This document shows positions 6,753 to 7,070 of a stretch of 7,070 nt of DNA, in pieces. Position numbers and translations under genes: made by a program. The notes beneath the pieces were generated by a model. The model was not told where the DNA came from and ran no database searches. It worked only from the letters and a program-made list of their open reading frames with translations. The number at the start of each line of letters is the position of its first letter. Position 1 is the first letter of the stretch. The DNA is from JAZKFR01 sp040386295 (GTDB taxonomy: Bacteria; Pseudomonadota; Gammaproteobacteria; Burkholderiales; Rhodocyclaceae): the NCBI GenBank assembly GCA_040386295.1, contig JAZKFR010000178.1, positions 1 to 7,070 on the forward strand. Reading direction: 5' to 3'.

Positions 6753-6827
6753 CGTGGTACTAACTTTCGTTTCTGTCTGTTCAGTGAGGATGGGTCATTC
6801 GTCGCGCTGGTCGTCAGCAGGCGACAC

Positions 6828-7070
6828 TCATTTGGCTACTTGTTTGGCCGAAAACTGTCGCCACAGCGCGTCAATACGCGCCATGCTGGCAAGATAAATG
6901 AGCGCCCAGGTAAGTAATAAACAAAATTGCCTGCTCGGTGTTTGCCCTAAAGCCAGCACGCCAGATACGCCGACAGCTGACATCAAAGCGTACTCGACGA
7001 GTGCTGTTCGGCGATGGCTCCAGCCCATTCTGATCAGGCGTTGATAATAGTGTTCTCGGTGTGCCTGCCA
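6828..7070 (-). CDS. WbpL/WecA-like undecaprenyl-phosphate sugar-1-phosphate transferase, C-terminal fragment
   Basis: The last 80 residues and TGA stop of an MraY/WecA-superfamily membrane protein; the start lies outside the window. The fragment opens with AHREHYYQRLIRMG (about fragment residues 3-16), the histidine-rich cytoplasmic motif with YQ typical of WbpL/WbcO-like members (HRxHxYQ). It then reads SHRRTALVEY and two hydrophobic segments (about 23-42 and 50-66) that would be the last two membrane helices, ending in a basic tail. Such enzymes transfer a sugar-1-phosphate (FucNAc, QuiNAc or GlcNAc type) from a UDP-sugar to undecaprenyl phosphate, starting O-antigen or exopolysaccharide repeat units. 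The following WbpM-like dehydratase suggests a 6-deoxy-N-acetyl sugar donor, by inference. The 75-bp gap after it holds no recognised site. Confidence 0.8.
   Translation of the reverse strand, partial: WQAHREHYYQRLIRMGWSHRRTALVEYALMSAVGVSGVLALGQTPSRQFCLLLTWALIYLASMARIDALWRQFSAKQVAK

Noticed and set aside
6801..6825. Possible terminator hairpin between the transferase and wbpM genes (GCTG...CAGC)
   Set aside because: The stem is only four base pairs with no U tract; it is not better than chance in GC-rich DNA.
1..7070. Mobile elements, CRISPR arrays, tRNA/rRNA genes, toxin-antitoxin or defence genes
   Set aside because: No transposase, integrase, regularly spaced repeat array, tRNA-like fold or unknown conserved gene was seen; six conserved genes and short gaps account for the whole window.

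Overview
The window looks like chromosomal DNA from a mid-GC, Gram-negative bacterium, most likely a betaproteobacterium. This rests on the protein styles (PilB N-domain, WbpL/WbpM-like pair, CorB-type CBS protein, ApaH) and on the CorC/HlyC-family gene lying directly before pilB, an order I associate with that class. No RNA gene or other taxonomic marker is present, so no genus is proposed. All six supported genes are on the minus strand and are tightly packed. The non-coding gaps are 56 to 205 bp and none exceeds 300 bp.

Layout in transcription order (from high to low coordinates): (1) 7070-6828, the C-terminal end of a WbpL/WecA-like undecaprenyl-phosphate sugar-1-phosphate transferase, cut by the window edge. 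(2) 6752-4893, a membrane-anchored WbpM/CapD/PglF-family nucleotide-sugar 4,6-dehydratase. (3) 4836-3841, UDP-glucose 4-epimerase GalE. (4) 3635-2790, diadenosine tetraphosphatase ApaH. (5) 2657-1389, a CNNM/DUF21-CBS-CorC_HlyC membrane protein (CorB/YfjD type). (6) 1272-1, the N-terminal three quarters of the type IV pilus extension ATPase PilB, cut by the window edge.

The first three genes form the end of a surface polysaccharide (O-antigen or exopolysaccharide) locus. WbpM-like and GalE proteins make 6-deoxy-4-keto amino sugars and epimerised hexoses as UDP-sugars, and the WbpL-like enzyme primes undecaprenyl phosphate with such a sugar. ApaH (nucleotide housekeeping), the CBS protein (ion transport or its control) and PilB (pilus extension) are ordinary chromosomal genes. 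The pilC/pilD genes that often follow pilB would lie outside the window.

I see no mobile element, CRISPR array, tRNA, rRNA or clearly new defence or metabolic system. The less ordinary signals are small and lie mostly in the gaps: a four-unit TTGGG repeat forming a G-quadruplex-type motif before galE, two hairpins directly after galE, a 12-bp degenerate tandem repeat plus a G7 tract before the CBS gene, a perfect 12-bp palindrome before pilB, and an A10 tract near the 5' end of pilB.
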